A DNA stretch of 11,698 nt from Nitrosarchaeum sp. (GCA_016234975.1 JACRND010000097.1:4773-16470), one strand, 5' to 3'. Positions 1 to 7,868 are shown, numbered from the stretch's first letter. The notes: generated by a model from the letters alone, not told the origin. Numbers and translations are program-made.

Positions 1-2
1 TA

Positions 3-62
3 TATGAGGGTATCGCAAGAATTTTCAATAAAGTAGAGAAATTTCACAAAAATGGGGGTTAG
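3..62 (+). CDS. possible C-terminal tail of an upstream gene cut by the window edge
   Basis: One plus-strand frame is open from the window edge to a TAG at 60-62. It would encode about 19 residues ending in a lysine-rich, helix-like tail (F-N-K-V-E-K-F-H-K-N-G-G). The other two plus frames stop earlier (TGA at 5-7, TAG at 34-36). If real, this gene converges on the IscA-type gene with a 45-bp gap. The stretch is too short to assign a family and could be chance. Confidence 0.3.
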   Translation, partial: YEGIARIFNKVEKFHKNGG

Positions 63-86
63 ATGACAGTTTACACTAGATGATCT

Positions 87-100
87 AAAAATGAAAAATA
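87..100 (-). terminator. T-rich terminator after the IscA-type gene
   Basis: Read on the minus strand, this stretch just past the Fe-S gene stop is TATTTTTCATTTTT. Archaeal transcription commonly ends at such T-tracts without needing a hairpin. The assignment rests only on position and composition. Confidence 0.4.
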
Positions 101-107
101 ATGTTGT

Positions 108-458
108 TTATTCAGTGCTAAATGAATGACCGCATGAACATGATTTTGTAACATTTGGATTGTTGATTTTAAATCCAGAGCCCATTAGGCTTTCAATATA
201 GTCAACGTTTGCACCTTTTAGATGATCAACGCTGTAGCTGTCTACAAGTAGCTTGATACCAGTTTCTTCCATGACCAAGTCATCTTCTTCTGGTGTTTTT
301 TCAAAGCCCATTCCATAAGATAATCCAGAACAACCGCCACCTTGAACATAAACTCTAAGGTATTGAGGATTGTCGGCTTCTTCTTTCATGAACTCTTTTA
401 TCTTTTCAGCTGCTTTTGGTGTAACAGTGATCATTTTCTGTGTTTGTTCAGATGCCAT
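108..458 (-). CDS. IscA/HesB/ErpA-type iron-sulfur cluster assembly protein
   Basis: A 116-residue A-type carrier that would accept Fe-S clusters from a scaffold and pass them to cytoplasmic apo-proteins. The three family cysteines are present: Cys43 in a GGGCSGLSY motif, and Cys107 and Cys109 in SCSCGHSF near the C-terminus. The core between them, including a V-D-S-Y-S segment, matches the HesB-like domain, and the length is normal for the family. The ATG at 456-458 is supported by a TATA-like box 23-32 nt upstream, implying a leaderless or nearly leaderless transcript. It has its own promoter and sits 87 bp beyond the hydratase start-to-stop unit on the same strand. Ammonia oxidisers carry many Fe-S enzymes, so this is probably housekeeping. 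The exact name (IscA, ErpA or SufA) cannot be settled from sequence. Confidence 0.93.
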   Translation of the reverse strand: MASEQTQKMITVTPKAAEKIKEFMKEEADNPQYLRVYVQGGGCSGLSYGMGFEKTPEEDDLVMEETGIKLLVDSYSVDHLKGANVDYIESLMGSGFKINNPNVTKSCSCGHSFSTE

Positions 459-480
459 AATAATACAAATGGCGTTTCAA

Positions 481-490
481 ATTATAATAA
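481..490 (-). promoter_or_regulatory. TATA-like box of the IscA-type gene
   Basis: The minus strand reads TTATTATAAT, 23-32 nt before the ATG at 458. This is the spacing expected for an archaeal TATA box on a transcript with almost no leader. Confidence 0.5.
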
Positions 491-545
491 GCTTTTCACA
501 CTGAACCTACTAGTAATTCAAGAAAATAAGAAAGTTAGGGATAGC

Positions 546-1343
<798 letters not shown>

Positions 1344-3461
1344 CTATTTTCCGAGTACTTTGCCCCATTGAGCTAATGCAGATGCAGCTGCAACCCAAGT
1401 TCGAAGGTCACTGTAAACTGGAACATTATTTGCCTCAATCAATTTTGTCATTTTTTCAGTATATGGACCGCCATTGCCTCCAGCAAGAATTGGTTTCTGT
1501 TTTTTATTTGATAATTCAGCTAGATGTTCAACTATTGTCTCTTCAAGTGGATCATCTTGGAAAACAAACCAGGGCATGGCAATGTCGATATTCTTTTCAT
1601 CAAGAAATTGCTGGATGACAAATTTATAATCATCTGCATTTGCACCGCCACCTACATCTGCGGGATTACCATTATGAATTGGAACAGTTGGTGGGAAACG
1701 TTCCTTCATTTTTTTGAGAAGTTCTGGGGACAACTTTCCAATAGTAAGACCATATCTTTCTAATTGATCAATTCCACCAATCATTGGACCAGCACCATTA
1801 CTTGTCATAGCAACATGATTTCCCTTTGCAGGAGGTTGCCATGTTAGTGCCTTTAAGACTCCAACTAGTTCTTGATAACTATCAACTGAGATAATTCCTG
1901 CTTGTTTGAATGCCCCCATGATGATTGCATTTGAGCCACCAAGAGAACCTGTATGTGATGCAGCTTGTTTTGCCCCTGCTTCAGTTCTTCCACTCTTCCA
2001 AATTACGATTGGTTTCTTTTGCTCTTTCATTACACGTTTGGCAGTATTGATGAATTTTCTACCATCACCAAATCCTTCAACGTATAATCCAATTACTTTA
2101 GTTTGAGGATCATTTGCAGCATACCATATCATATCTGCTTCATCTACATCAGAACGATTACCAAAACTAATCATCTTGGATAAACCAAACACATCGGCAC
2201 TTTCTAACATACTAATCCCCATGGTTCCACTTTGTGAGAAAAATGCAACGTTTCCTAATTTTGAACGGACCATTCTTTCTTGTCCTTGAAATGCGCAATC
2301 AAGACGATTTGCAGCATTGAACATTCCAATACAGTTAGGACCAATTACACGGATTTTGTGTTTTAGAGATAATTCTTTTACTTCAGCCTCCATTGTAGCT
2401 CTGTCGCCACCAAGCTCTTTTCCTCCACCTGAAACAATTACAACATTGTGAATTCCTTTGGTTGCACAAGTTTTCATGATTGGTCCACACTCTGCAAGAT
2501 CAATACAGACAACAACCAAGTCAACCTTTTCGTTAATTGCATCTAATGATGAATAACATTTGATGCCAAGAATTGATTCTTGTTTAGGATTAATTGGATA
2601 TACTTTGCCTTTGTAATCTTGTTTTCCAAGTGCGACTAATACAGAATTACCAATCTTTCCAGGTGTTGCAGATGCACCTACTAGTGCAACAGATTCTGGA
2701 GTAAAGAAGGTCTCCATTGATTCAATGTTTGGTTTAGCTTTTGAGATAGAATTCTTTTTGATTTGGTCATTTAGTATAATTTTTGCATCAACTACAAAGT
2801 GGGATTTTGGATAAACAACTACTGGGTTAAAGTCAATGCTGTTGATGTAATCTGCATTTTCCACGCCTAGTTTTCCAATTTTTACAAGCATCTCGGCAAC
2901 CATGTTTGTATCAATTGGTTCACTTCCTCTGAATCCTTTGAGAAGTGCTGAGCCTTTTAGTTCATTAAGCATAGATTTTGCATCTGAGGTTGTAATAGGT
3001 AGCATCCTGAATGCAACATCTTTCATAACTTCAGTCATAATTCCACCTAGTCCAACCATAATCACTGGACCAAACTGTGGATCGTTTTGAATACCAACAA
3101 TTAGTTCAATACCTTTTGGAACCATCTTTTCAAGAAGAATTCCTTTTACTTCAACTCCTTTCTTTTTAGAAAGTCTGCCATACATGTCTTTGAATGTCTT
3201 TTTGACATCATTGACATTATCTAGTCCAACTTTAACACCACCAACATCAGTTTTGTGTAAAATTTGTGGCGATACAACTTTCATTACGAGTGGAAATCCA
3301 ATCTTTTTTGCTTGTTTGACTGCTTCTTCAGCAGAAGTAACGAGTGCGAAAGGTGGAACTTTAACACCATAAGTTTTGAGAATAGATTTTGATAATTCTT
3401 CGGTGATAACTTTATGATCGGTTTGAATTGTTTCCTCAAAAACTTTTTTCACAGAGATCAT
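1344..3461 (-). CDS. ADP-forming acyl-CoA synthetase, probably 3-hydroxypropionyl-CoA synthetase
   Basis: A 705-residue fused NDP-forming acyl-CoA synthetase. The ATP-grasp (beta-type) part comes first, about residues 15-235, with HKTDVGGV carrying His69. Next is a CoA-binding Rossmann domain (about 252-345, starting [14 protein letters not shown]), then succinyl-CoA-ligase-like domains containing [12 protein letters not shown] and FFSQSGTMG. His503 in ASHTGSLGG is the expected phosphohistidine. This beta-then-alpha order is one of the known fused layouts. The enzyme joins an acid to CoA with ATP giving ADP and phosphate, which costs less than the AMP-forming reaction. In Nitrosopumilus maritimus such enzymes activate 3-hydroxypropionate and 4-hydroxybutyrate in the HP/HB cycle. 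The adjacent hydratase favours 3-hydroxypropionate, but motifs alone cannot fix the substrate. The ATG at 3461 has a TATA-like box 28-36 nt upstream. Confidence 0.9.
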   Translation of the reverse strand: MISVKKVFEETIQTDHKVITEELSKSILKTYGVKVPPFALVTSAEEAVKQAKKIGFPLVMKVVSPQILHKTDVGGVKVGLDNVNDVKKTFKDMYGRLSKKKGVEVKGILLEKMVPKGIELIVGIQNDPQFGPVIMVGLGGIMTEVMKDVAFRMLPITTSDAKSMLNELKGSALLKGFRGSEPIDTNMVAEMLVKIGKLGVENADYINSIDFNPVVVYPKSHFVVDAKIILNDQIKKNSISKAKPNIESMETFFTPESVALVGASATPGKIGNSVLVALGKQDYKGKVYPINPKQESILGIKCYSSLDAINEKVDLVVVCIDLAECGPIMKTCATKGIHNVVIVSGGGKELGGDRATMEAEVKELSLKHKIRVIGPNCIGMFNAANRLDCAFQGQERMVRSKLGNVAFFSQSGTMGISMLESADVFGLSKMISFGNRSDVDEADMIWYAANDPQTKVIGLYVEGFGDGRKFINTAKRVMKEQKKPIVIWKSGRTEAGAKQAASHTGSLGGSNAIIMGAFKQAGIISVDSYQELVGVLKALTWQPPAKGNHVAMTSNGAGPMIGGIDQLERYGLTIGKLSPELLKKMKERFPPTVPIHNGNPADVGGGANADDYKFVIQQFLDEKNIDIAMPWFVFQDDPLEETIVEHLAELSNKKQKPILAGGNGGPYTEKMTKLIEANNVPVYSDLRTWVAAASALAQWGKVLGK

Positions 3462-3488
3462 GGTTCGATCGATGAATTAAAAACTCTG

Positions 3489-3497
3489 TATATTAAA
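3489..3497 (-). promoter_or_regulatory. TATA-like box of the acyl-CoA synthetase gene
   Basis: The minus strand reads TTTAATATA preceded by the purine-rich CAAAG, a plausible BRE plus TATA. It lies 28-36 nt before the ATG, in the 42-bp gap after the amidotransferase gene. It probably also drives the hydratase as an operon. Confidence 0.5.
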
Positions 3498-3503
3498 CTT
3501 TGG

Positions 3504-4187
3504 TCAAAGATGAAATGAAGATTTGAAATTATTGTAAAAAGTATTCATATTGTTTTTGACAATTGAAATATTTTCATTAATATCAGAACGAATTTTTTGA
3601 GGATCGATGTATGGTATTTGTTGTAGTTTTTCCTTAGTCTTATCAAGCCAGAGATTAATCATTTCCACGTTTACTTCTAGGTGAAATTGCAATCCTACTG
3701 CACTACCAATTTGAAATGCTTGGTTTGAATAATTTTTGGAATGGGCCAATCTAATTGCTTTTTGAGGCAAATCAAAAGTATCACCATGCCAATGAAATAC
3801 AGTGAAAGGGTTTGAAAATCCAGAAAATAGTTTGGAGTTATTATCAATTATCAAATCATGGTAAAATCCGATTTCTTTTTTTGGTCCAGGGTACACTTTA
3901 CCCCCAAAAGTTTTTGCAATTAATTGCGAGCCTAAACAAATTCCAAGTAGAGGGATGTTATCATCCACAGTCTTTCTAATCAGTTTTTGTTCTGCTTGCA
4001 AATAAAGCAAATCATCGTTAGCGCTTTCAGGGGCACCTAAAATCACCACAAGAGAATAGTTTTTTTCAGGAAGTTTCTCATGTTTTGCATTAACTGAATG
4101 AATCACAAATCCATCATTGTTTAGAAGTTCGCCTAGATATCCAGATCCTTCTATTCGAGTATTTTGTACAACTAAAACTTCAGACAC
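3504..4187 (-). CDS. class I glutamine amidotransferase-like protein (GMP synthase GATase-domain type)
   Basis: A stand-alone class I glutamine amidotransferase of 227 residues. The full triad is visible: the nucleophile Cys84 in LLGICLGSQLIA, and His169 and Glu171 in GLQFHLEV. An oxyanion/entry segment ILGAPESAND lies near residue 50. It should hydrolyse glutamine to release ammonia, but there is no synthetase domain here, so the acceptor is unknown. Stand-alone homologues are usually annotated as GMP synthase-like, although some relatives cleave gamma-glutamyl compounds. The start is GTG at 4185-4187; an ATG four bases further upstream is out of frame and stops at once. Residues after about 175 form a charged, asparagine-rich tail not typical of the GuaA domain. 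It diverges from the TOPRIM gene across 50 bp. Confidence 0.85.
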   Translation of the reverse strand: MSEVLVVQNTRIEGSGYLGELLNNDGFVIHSVNAKHEKLPEKNYSLVVILGAPESANDDLLYLQAEQKLIRKTVDDNIPLLGICLGSQLIAKTFGGKVYPGPKKEIGFYHDLIIDNNSKLFSGFSNPFTVFHWHGDTFDLPQKAIRLAHSKNYSNQAFQIGSAVGLQFHLEVNVEMINLWLDKTKEKLQQIPYIDPQKIRSDINENISIVKNNMNTFYNNFKSSFHL

Positions 4188-4208
4188 GCATAATTTTTAG
4201 CAAAAGCG

Positions 4209-4216
4209 ATTAATAT
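4209..4216. promoter_or_regulatory. symmetric TATA-like element shared by two divergent genes
   Basis: The sequence ATTAATAT (ATATTAAT on the other strand) lies in the middle of the 50-bp gap between two GTG starts. Its centre, 4212.5, is 25.5 nt from 4187 (amidotransferase) and 25.5 nt from 4238 (TOPRIM). That is the usual archaeal TATA-to-start-site distance, so one element could in principle set two opposite leaderless transcripts. The purine-rich GCAAAAGCG on the plus-strand 5' side resembles a BRE and would favour rightward transcription. Confidence 0.45.
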
Positions 4217-4237
4217 GTTAAAGCAAGATACAAAATT

Positions 4238-4615
4238 GTGCTTGTAACAGAGCAAGAGATTCACGAGATAAGAAATTTTGTATTTCAACTAAATTTAATG
4301 AAAGACAGTGTTGTTGTAGTAGAAGGAAAAAGAGATGCATCTGCATTAAAGAAGCTAGGATTTTCAGGTCAAATAATTGAATTTCACAAGTTTGGTGGAA
4401 TTGTAAATTTTGCAGATTCTGTTGCAAGGTATGAAAAATTAATTATTCTTTTTGACAGAGATAGGAAAGGCAGATACCTTACAGGAAAGACAATTCAACT
4501 ATTACAGCGTAGAACAAAAATTGATCTTTCTTTTAAAAGAAAACTTACAGTGATAACCAAAGGAAAGATAAGGTTTGTTGAACAACTAGTTTGTTATGAA
4601 TCGTATCTAGTCTAA
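4238..4615 (+). CDS. small TOPRIM-domain protein (archaeal UPF0292 / RNase M5-like type)
   Basis: A 125-residue protein that is little more than one TOPRIM fold. The metal-binding residues are visible: Glu29 in VVVVEGKRDA, and Asp73 and Asp75 in ILFDRDRKGR. TOPRIM domains catalyse or support phosphodiester chemistry in topoisomerases, primases and the 5S rRNA maturase RNase M5. Archaeal single-domain versions such as this one have no settled role. It begins at GTG 4238-4240; the ATG at 4215 is in another frame and stops at 4245-4247. Its TAA ends 2 bp from the end of the convergent glutamate dehydrogenase gene. A nuclease acting on structured RNA or DNA is a reasonable guess, not shown here. 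Confidence 0.8.
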   Translation: MLVTEQEIHEIRNFVFQLNLMKDSVVVVEGKRDASALKKLGFSGQIIEFHKFGGIVNFADSVARYEKLIILFDRDRKGRYLTGKTIQLLQRRTKIDLSFKRKLTVITKGKIRFVEQLVCYESYLV

Positions 4616-4617
4616 GT

Positions 4618-5892
4618 TTATGGCCAGATGCCTTTTTGGTTAAAGGCCTCTACAACTCGACCTACTGCCAAAGCCATAGTAGCTCGTCTCATGTCAATTT
4701 TATGTTTATTGGCTAATGCATATGCATCTTTGAAACCTTTTGTAATGTTACTTTCCATTTTGTTTGCAACTTCATCAAAAGTCCAATAGTAACCCATGTT
4801 GTTTTGCACCCACTCTAAATAAGAGATACAGACACCTCCAGAGTTTGCCAAAATATCTGGAATTACTAGAATTTTCTTTTGGTAAATTATAGGATCTGCT
4901 TCAGGTAATGTTGGACCGTTTGCAGCTTCAGCAATGATTCTACATTTGAGATTCTTTGCAATCTTTGCATCAATTTGATTCTCCAATGCCCCCGGAACCA
5001 AAACGTCACATTTTGTTGTCAGTAATTCCTCGGTAGAAATTTTCTTACTTCCAGGGAATCCAACAACGGATCCTGTCTTTTCTTTAAATTCAATTAACTT
5101 ACTAACTTTAGCTCCGTTTGGAATTGATATAGAGCCTTTAGAATCACTTACAGCAATAACTTTAGAGCCCATTTTTTCTAAATATTCACCAGCAAATGTA
5201 GAGGCGTTTCCAAATCCTTGCAAAACAACTTTGGCACCTTTCAAATTAAGTTTCAAAGCTTTTGCAGCTTCTCTTACACAATATGCTACACCTAATCCAG
5301 TAGCAACATTTCTTGCAAGAGAACCACCCATTGAAATTGGTTTTCCAGTAATCACACCAGGTGAGTAAACATTTCCATTTAGTTTGCTAAATGTGTCCAT
5401 GATTTGAGTCATTTCTCTGCCAGTGGTGTAAACATCTGGTGCAGGTATATCTTTGCCAGGCCCAATAATTTCAAATATTTTATATGCAAATCCTCTGGTG
5501 AGTCTTTCTAATTCACCATCACTTAGTTTTTCTGTCTTTGGATTGACATAGATTCCTCCTTTACCGCCTCCCAATGGAATATCAACAATTGCACATTTCC
5601 ATGTCATCCAAGATGACAGTGCCATGACTTCACGTTCCATGTATTCAACTCCACCTTCAGGGTTAAAGTATCGGATTCCACCTTTGTATGGACCTCGATC
5701 ATTATTGTGTTGACTTCTAAAACCTGTAAACATTCTAATTTGTCCATTGTCCATTTTTACTGGAATTTTTACTCTCAAAACTTTGTTTGGTGTTGCTAGA
5801 TATTCCCGTAGACCTTTGTCCTTAATTCCAAGAACATCACATGCGTCATTGACTTGTTTTGTTGCGTTTGCAAAAGGGTCCAGCTTTACCAA
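4618..5892 (-). CDS. gdhA: glutamate dehydrogenase (Glu/Leu/Phe/Val dehydrogenase family)
   Basis: A 424-residue hexameric-type glutamate dehydrogenase. It interconverts 2-oxoglutarate plus ammonium and glutamate with NAD(P)H, the likely ammonium assimilation step here. The N-terminal substrate domain has Lys99 and the catalytic Lys111 in PLGGGKGGI, and Asp153 in the PAPD motif. The nucleotide domain starts near residue 220 with VVLQGFGNAS, and the second strand ends AVSDSKG. The C-terminal signature NSGGVCISYLEWVQN is intact. Cofactor preference cannot be decided from these residues. The start is TTG at 5890-5892: no in-frame ATG or GTG lies upstream before a stop, and the N-terminus reads as the family does. 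A TATA-like box 24-33 nt upstream fits a leaderless transcript. Its 3' end is 2 bp from that of the TOPRIM gene, so read-through would be antisense. Confidence 0.95.
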   Translation of the reverse strand: MVKLDPFANATKQVNDACDVLGIKDKGLREYLATPNKVLRVKIPVKMDNGQIRMFTGFRSQHNNDRGPYKGGIRYFNPEGGVEYMEREVMALSSWMTWKCAIVDIPLGGGKGGIYVNPKTEKLSDGELERLTRGFAYKIFEIIGPGKDIPAPDVYTTGREMTQIMDTFSKLNGNVYSPGVITGKPISMGGSLARNVATGLGVAYCVREAAKALKLNLKGAKVVLQGFGNASTFAGEYLEKMGSKVIAVSDSKGSISIPNGAKVSKLIEFKEKTGSVVGFPGSKKISTEELLTTKCDVLVPGALENQIDAKIAKNLKCRIIAEAANGPTLPEADPIIYQKKILVIPDILANSGGVCISYLEWVQNNMGYYWTFDEVANKMESNITKGFKDAYALANKHKIDMRRATMALAVGRVVEAFNQKGIWP

Positions 5893-5915
5893 GATGATCG
5901 ATTTTGGAATATCAT

Positions 5916-5925
5916 ATTATATTAA
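5916..5925 (-). promoter_or_regulatory. TATA-like box of gdhA
   Basis: The minus strand reads TTAATATAAT, 24-33 nt before the TTG at 5892. This is one of the clearest TATA matches in the window and supports the TTG start. Confidence 0.55.
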
Positions 5926-5971
5926 GTTTAGTTCAAAATATTAGATCGCAGATCAAGTAATTACGAATTGA

Positions 5972-6352
5972 TTAGAGATAGACCTTTTTTTGATTCATCT
6001 TTTGATCCAACTTGTCAATTGCCATATCAAGTGCACCAATGTTAACTTCTAAAAATGCAGATATGTAAAATATTGCACCATATTTTCCACCAATTTTGAG
6101 GATCATGTTGTTTTTCTCCAATACTTTCATGTGGTGTTGAATGGCCTTGTAATCTAATTGAAGTTCCTGCGCTAATTGGTGCGTGTTGTATGATCGTTTA
6201 AGCAAGAGCATAATTATTCGCAGTCTTGTAAAACCGCCTCTTGTGCTGGTAAACAAATAGAACAGTAATTTACTAGCCTGTTTGTCAGGTTTTCTTTGTT
6301 CTGATTTAGATCTTAAGATTTCCTTGAATTCTAGAAGTTGGGCTCGAGTCAT
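5972..6352 (-). CDS. winged-helix (ArsR/MarR-like) transcriptional regulator
   Basis: A 126-residue protein with one winged-helix DNA-binding domain at about residues 35-100. It begins with TRLRIIMLLLKRSYNTHQLA, the opening and first helices of an ArsR-like HTH. The recognition helix is probably LDYKAIQHHMKVLEKNNMI, and the wing KIGGKYGAIFYIS. The basic N-terminal segment (KSEQRKPDKQ) may add DNA contacts. The C-terminal segment from about residue 105 could form a dimerising helix. There are no cysteine pairs or other ligand motifs, so the signal is unknown. It diverges from psmA across 125 bp and precedes gdhA on the same strand with a 79-bp gap, so either neighbour or itself could be a target. 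Function beyond DNA binding is inference. Confidence 0.82.
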   Translation of the reverse strand: MTRAQLLEFKEILRSKSEQRKPDKQASKLLFYLFTSTRGGFTRLRIIMLLLKRSYNTHQLAQELQLDYKAIQHHMKVLEKNNMILKIGGKYGAIFYISAFLEVNIGALDMAIDKLDQKMNQKKVYL

Positions 6353-6383
6353 TTATTTTTCTTGTACATTATGAGAAAAATTT

Positions 6384-6392
6384 GCTTAAAAC
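6384..6392 (-). promoter_or_regulatory. possible TATA-like box of the winged-helix regulator
   Basis: The minus strand reads GTTTTAAGC, 32-40 nt upstream of the ATG at 6352. It is weaker and slightly farther away than the other boxes, implying a leader of several nucleotides. Confidence 0.3.
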
Positions 6393-6445
6393 ACTATTTC
6401 CAGATCTCGTCCACATCTGTTACATATCAATGAAGGACAATTACC

Positions 6446-6453
6446 CTTAAATT
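6446..6453 (+). promoter_or_regulatory. TATA-like box of psmA
   Basis: CTTAAATT lies 25-32 nt before the ATG at 6478, the spacing seen for other genes here. Its survival suggests that the damaged psmA copy would still be transcribed. Confidence 0.4.
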
Positions 6454-6477
6454 GACTGAACAAGAACTTGTCATATT

Positions 6478-7126
6478 ATGATGGCATCACGCGGTTACGA
6501 TATGACCCCTACAATGTATTCGCCTGATGGTAGAATTTACCAAGTAGAATATGCCATTGAGACAGTAAAAAGAGGGACATTAGCAATAGGAGTTCGCAGT
6601 AAAGAAGGAGTCATCATGGCAGTAGAAGAAAAACCACGTGCACTACAAACTTCTTCAGGTAGATAATGCTAGATTTTTTTCGCAGGGAAATAAAATGACT
6701 TATGATGAATCAGTAGAGGTTGCAACCGTTGCCAAGCATTTAGCGGATCAATCTCACCAATTTACACAATATTCAGGAGTACGTCCTAATGGAGTTGCTT
6801 TGATAATTGCAGGGGTTGATCAAAAGGGAGAATCAATCTACGTTACAGATCCTAGTGGAACTTATGTCCAGTACGCGGCAATTGCAATAGGTGCAGGTTC
6901 TGATGAGGTAAATGCATTTTTGGAAAAACATTACAATTCCAATATGAGTTTGGGTGATGCAGCAGCACTTGCTATTGCAGCAATTAATCTAAAAGCAGAA
7001 CCAAAGGAAGGATTGAATCACATTAAAATGGCCAAAGTCACATCAGAGAAAAAAATATTCGAAAGAGTATCAGAATCAGATTTACAAAATTATTCTAAAA
7101 ATGCATCTAAATTTACAACATCTTAA
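6478..7126 (+). pseudogene. psmA: 20S proteasome alpha subunit, broken by an internal deletion and frameshift
   Basis: The alpha subunit forms the outer heptameric rings that gate the proteasome chamber. The N-terminal part (6478-6657) carries the gate and alpha-type signature YSPDGRIYQVEYA, followed by KRGTLAIGVRSKEG and VEEKPRALQTS. The reading frame then meets TAA at 6664-6666. The rest continues in the next frame from the CAG at 6656, starting QVDNARFFSQGNKMTYDE, to TAA at 7124-7126. In archaeal alpha subunits these blocks are separated by roughly 26 residues resembling TQKIFQVDDHVGVAAAGYIPDAR, which are missing. The lost DNA is about 3n-1 bases, near 77-80. The sequence on each side is well conserved, so the event is recent or an assembly fault. 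ATG at 6478 or 6481 could start translation. An intact copy would normally be about 240 residues and probably essential. Confidence 0.9.
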
Positions 7127-7140
7127 GTTGAAATTTAGAT
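7105..7140 (+). other. stem-loop spanning the psmA stop codon
   Basis: ATCTAAATTT at 7105-7114 pairs perfectly with AAATTTAGAT at 7131-7140. After a single bulged A (7115), CAAC at 7116-7119 pairs with GTTG at 7127-7130, leaving a 7-nt loop at 7120-7126 whose last three bases are the psmA TAA. No T-run follows, so it is not a classical intrinsic terminator. It could stabilise or mark the mRNA 3' end between psmA and the methyltransferase gene. Confidence 0.5.
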
Positions 7141-7178
7141 TTGAAAACTATTCAAACTAGTCCATAAAGACGGTAAAT

Positions 7179-7868
7179 ATGGGATTAGGAAGTTACTGGG
7201 GAGAAGTCATAGAAGTACTTCGTGAAATCATACCAGTTTATGACAAAGTAAATTCATACATCTCACTGGGCAAGGATGTAGAGCATAGGAATAGAGGAAT
7301 ATCAGGCAGAGTGTTTCCAGGGAATAAGATTCTTGATGCAGGATCCGGTTTTGGAAACATGTCTAAAACTGCCTTAAAGTTATGTGATTGAAAAATTTCA
7401 ATCACACTTTATGATCCTCTTGTACCAATGTTAAAAAACACAAGCACTCATTTTGAAAAAACACCAGATTTGATAAATGGTGTTTTTGAGCACATTCCAT
7501 TTAAGGATGAAGAATTTGATGCTGTTTTATGCGGATATTCACTTAGAGATGCAATTAATTTGAGAATTGCAATTTCAGAGATTCACAGAGTATTAAAAAA
7601 AAATGGAAGGTTTGTGATTGTGGATTTAGGAAAACCAGACGAGGCAATAATCAGATTAGGAGTGTCATTTTATCTCAGGTTTATTCTTCCAATACTGGCA
7701 TTAGTTGCAGGCGGAAGACTAGGTTTGAAATTCGGTACTCTTTATGGTACATACAAAAGATGGCCACAAAACAAAAAGTTGGAAAAATTATTACTAGAAA
7801 AATTTTCAAAGGTAGAATTTGAGAAAGATCTTATGGGCGGAGCAATAATGGTTGCCGCGTACAAATGA
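7179..7868 (+). pseudogene. ubiE: UbiE/MenG-like SAM methyltransferase interrupted by an in-frame TGA
   Basis: Read through one stop, this is a 229-residue class I SAM methyltransferase. The N-terminal segment IPVYDKVNSYISLG resembles the UbiE/COQ5 family start. Motif I is ILDAGSGFGNMS (about 51-62), the acidic strand is LYDPL, and the signature region reads GYSLRDAINLRIAISEIHRV followed by GRFVIVDLGKP. Family members methylate the quinone ring, and thaumarchaea make menaquinones, so a late menaquinone step is likely but not proven. The TGA is codon 71 (7389-7391), after KLCD and before KISITLYDP; both sides are in the same frame, so one base substitution explains it. A restart at ATG 7428 would lack the SAM-binding motif I. 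The gene starts 52 bp after psmA and its last bases overlap the transporter start (ATGA), suggesting one transcript. Confidence 0.85.
7383..7406. repeat. perfect 11-bp inverted repeat enclosing the premature stop
   Basis: TGTGATTGAAA at 7383-7393 is the exact reverse complement of TTTCAATCACA at 7396-7406, with AA between. The first base of the premature TGA (T7389) pairs with A7400. Any other base at 7389 would leave one mismatch in an otherwise perfect palindrome. Confidence 0.9.

Noticed and set aside
4218..4427. A 69-codon minus-strand frame over the TOPRIM gene.
   Set aside because: It is leucine- and glutamine-rich shadow sequence opposite the conserved TOPRIM motifs and overlaps the divergent promoter.
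6640..6680. Programmed frameshift in psmA.
   Set aside because: No slippery heptamer is present at the junction, and a block of conserved residues is missing, which a frameshift would not restore.
7389..7391. TGA read as selenocysteine, with the surrounding palindrome as the insertion signal.
   Set aside because: Archaeal insertion signals lie in untranslated regions, UbiE-like methyltransferases do not use selenocysteine, and I know of no selenoprotein machinery in this lineage. A plain nonsense change is simpler.
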